The notes under the pieces are model-generated. The model made no database searches and was not told the DNA's origin. It saw only the letters and a list, made by a program, of their open reading frames with translations. 64,000 bases of DNA from Pyronema omphalodes (Eukaryota > Ascomycota > Pezizomycetes > Pezizales > Pyronemataceae): the NCBI GenBank assembly GCA_024516155.1, contig JAJJXM010000008.1:1054001-1118000 (forward strand). The letters are read 5' to 3'. The position numbers were made by a program, and so were the translations under genes. This document shows positions 62,767-64,000 of the stretch, piece after piece (the first letter of the stretch is position 1; each line of letters opens with the position of its first letter).

Positions 62767-63285
62767 CCTTAGCGTAGTCATGCGCGCGCTTCCATAACCC
62801 TAATCGTGCGCGTGCGGGTGCCACCCTAACCCTAGTCACGTGAATCCAGATCAGCTGCGATTGGAACGATGGTGCAACACTGATAAGGTCACATGACTAG
62901 ATCTTATCTTATTGATAAGCTGATCGTGCCCTAGCCCTAGTCACGTGTGCGCACATTAGTAGACCAGTGCGCATGGATACTGATCTACTACTGACAAAAA
63001 ACACGTGACTGATCTTATCTAATCGGATAAGATGATCGTTAGACCGTAGGTATGGAATTTCCGAAAAGGGATCCGAGCGGACCCCTAACCCTGGGGATAG
63101 GTCACGTGACCTTTCCGACAATTTGGGAATTGAGCATAACCCTAACCCAGGCGAGTAACGAGCGATGATTGAAGACCGAAGGATAATAGAAATAAATACA
63201 CAAACGAGTGCTGAATAATGAATCGAATGATAATAGGTGAATGAATGACGAGGAGGACGAAGGTAATAATTCTCGAGCCGTGACA
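62767..63285 (-). mobile_element. 3' LTR of a chromovirus (family 4), left end unresolved
   Basis: On the minus strand the LTR begins at 63285 with TGTCACGGCTCGAGAATTAT, right after a purine tract (AAGAAGGGGGATCC). It contains several telomere-like CCCTAACCCTA stretches (62820, 63085, 63137), four CACGTG boxes and two GATAAG palindromes. I could not place the other end; it may include the 21-bp repeat. Confidence 0.6.
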
Positions 63286-63324
63286 GGATCCCCCTTCTTG
63301 GACTGAGCTCCGGCGAAGTAACTA

Positions 63325-64000
63325 CTAAGATAAGTTAGGGAAGGGTGCCGGTTTATCGGGGTACTTTTTATGGAAGTTGTCAAGGGCTTTACTGTCGGAA
63401 TGAAGTTCGGCGGGTTCCCAATCGGGCATATCGTATCCAACCCATTTAACTATGTACTGAAGTTTCTTCCAGTGAATTCGGGAGTCGAGGATAGCTTCGA
63501 TGAAGTATTCGTCTTCACCGTCGGTTTCCACCGGGGGTGGTGGGTCTGATTGTTGACCGGGGTAAGGGTCATTCGCAGGGGGTTCCAATAGGGAAACATG
63601 TTGAACGTTATGGCATTTCATTGTCGGGGGTAGTTCTAATCGGTAGGCATAGGGGGATACTTTGGCGATAATCTTGAGGGGTCTGTAACGTTTGTTGTCT
63701 AAGTGGCGGGAGGGTCGACGAGTTTTCCAATTGCGAGCATTCATCCATACCAAATCTCCAGGCTGAAAATTCGGTGATGGGAGTTGAGGTTTATCGGCAT
63801 TCTCTTGATAACATAGATTGGCTCTATTGATTTCAGCTCGTAGATGGTTATGGATTTCGGCGAGGGTTTTCGAAGTTGTGAGGGCCCGTCGATCATTAAC
63901 ATCATTCGTAGGTGCTGGAAGTAAATCGAATTGACGACGGGGATCAAATCCTTTATTAGCAAAGAACTGGGAAGTTCCCGTTGTCTCGGATGCTTGGTTA
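63325..64000 (-). CDS. 3' part of pol (integrase C-terminus + chromodomain), family 4 chromovirus, runs off the window
   Basis: The minus frame is open from the window edge at 64000 down to a stop at 63325. It reads ETTGTSQFFANKGFDPRRQF, then QPGDLVWMNARNWKTRRPSR, a PYAYRLELPPTMKCHNVQHV (GPY/F-like) region, and a chromodomain EYFIEAILDSRIHWKKLQYI VKW plus GYDMPDWEP. It is clearly related to but distinct from the 55-61 kb element. No break is visible in the visible 225 codons, so this element may be less decayed than its neighbours; the catalytic core lies outside the window. Confidence 0.88.
   Translation of the reverse strand, partial: NQASETTGTSQFFANKGFDPRRQFDLLPAPTNDVNDRRALTTSKTLAEIHNHLRAEINRANLCYQENADKPQLPSPNFQPGDLVWMNARNWKTRRPSRHLDNKRYRPLKIIAKVSPYAYRLELPPTMKCHNVQHVSLLEPPANDPYPGQQSDPPPPVETDGEDEYFIEAILDSRIHWKKLQYIVKWVGYDMPDWEPAELHSDSKALDNFHKKYPDKPAPFPNLS

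Overview
This window looks like a chromosome segment of a filamentous ascomycete fungus. The signs are short 49-64 nt introns with GT...AG ends, wide gene spacing, homologues of fungal housekeeping genes, a small secreted cysteine-rich protein, and chromodomain-bearing Ty3/gypsy retrotransposons. I cannot name the species from sequence alone; a leotiomycete-like fungus is only a guess.

Layout. 1-3.8 kb is repeat-rich and gene-poor: a ~0.9 kb block that recurs at 38 kb, and fragments of a composite repeat that recurs at 14-18 kb and 40.6-43.8 kb. 3.8-14 kb is a gene island. It holds a secreted 8-Cys protein (3833), a divergent pair of mitochondrial genes sharing a ~350 bp promoter (a DUF1279/FAM210-like protein and an NDUFAF2/mimitin-like complex I assembly factor), a run of very small single-pass membrane proteins on the minus strand (6.8, 12.3 and 13.8 kb, plus a decayed duplicate at 8.1 kb), and an eight-exon LaeA-like methyltransferase (8847-10218). 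14.3-17.9 kb is a second copy of the composite repeat with 16-bp minisatellites.

18-34 kb is the second gene island. It carries a Pep12-type syntaxin, then three neighbours: an 876-aa protein with RRM-like segments (minus), an unknown Pro/Gln-rich protein (minus), and a 1003-aa coiled-coil protein with four RRM-like segments (plus). After these comes a 1215-aa protein built around a long E/K/R-rich helix. The two RRM-like proteins appear to be distant paralogues flanking the small gene and are the least familiar protein-coding system here.

34-44 kb is mostly intergenic and repetitive, with a 759-bp TIR element flanked by TA, a 34-bp minisatellite and the fullest copy of the composite repeat. 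44-64 kb is a transposon nest of Ty3/gypsy chromoviruses. One copy (55437-61844) is apparently intact, with identical-looking 529-bp LTRs, a perfect 5-bp target duplication, gag, pol and chromodomain. A decayed sister copy (48874-55290) lies head-to-head with it in inverted orientation, only 146 bp away, forming a palindrome of ~6.4 kb arms. A truncated third copy, pieces of at least three other gypsy families, and the 3' end of another chromovirus running off the right edge make up the rest. The intact element shows its expression logic in the sequence: a TATA-like box and a 9-nt self-complementary primer arrangement in the LTR, a -1 frameshift site with a downstream stem between gag and pol, and an unusual out-of-frame N-terminal gag segment.
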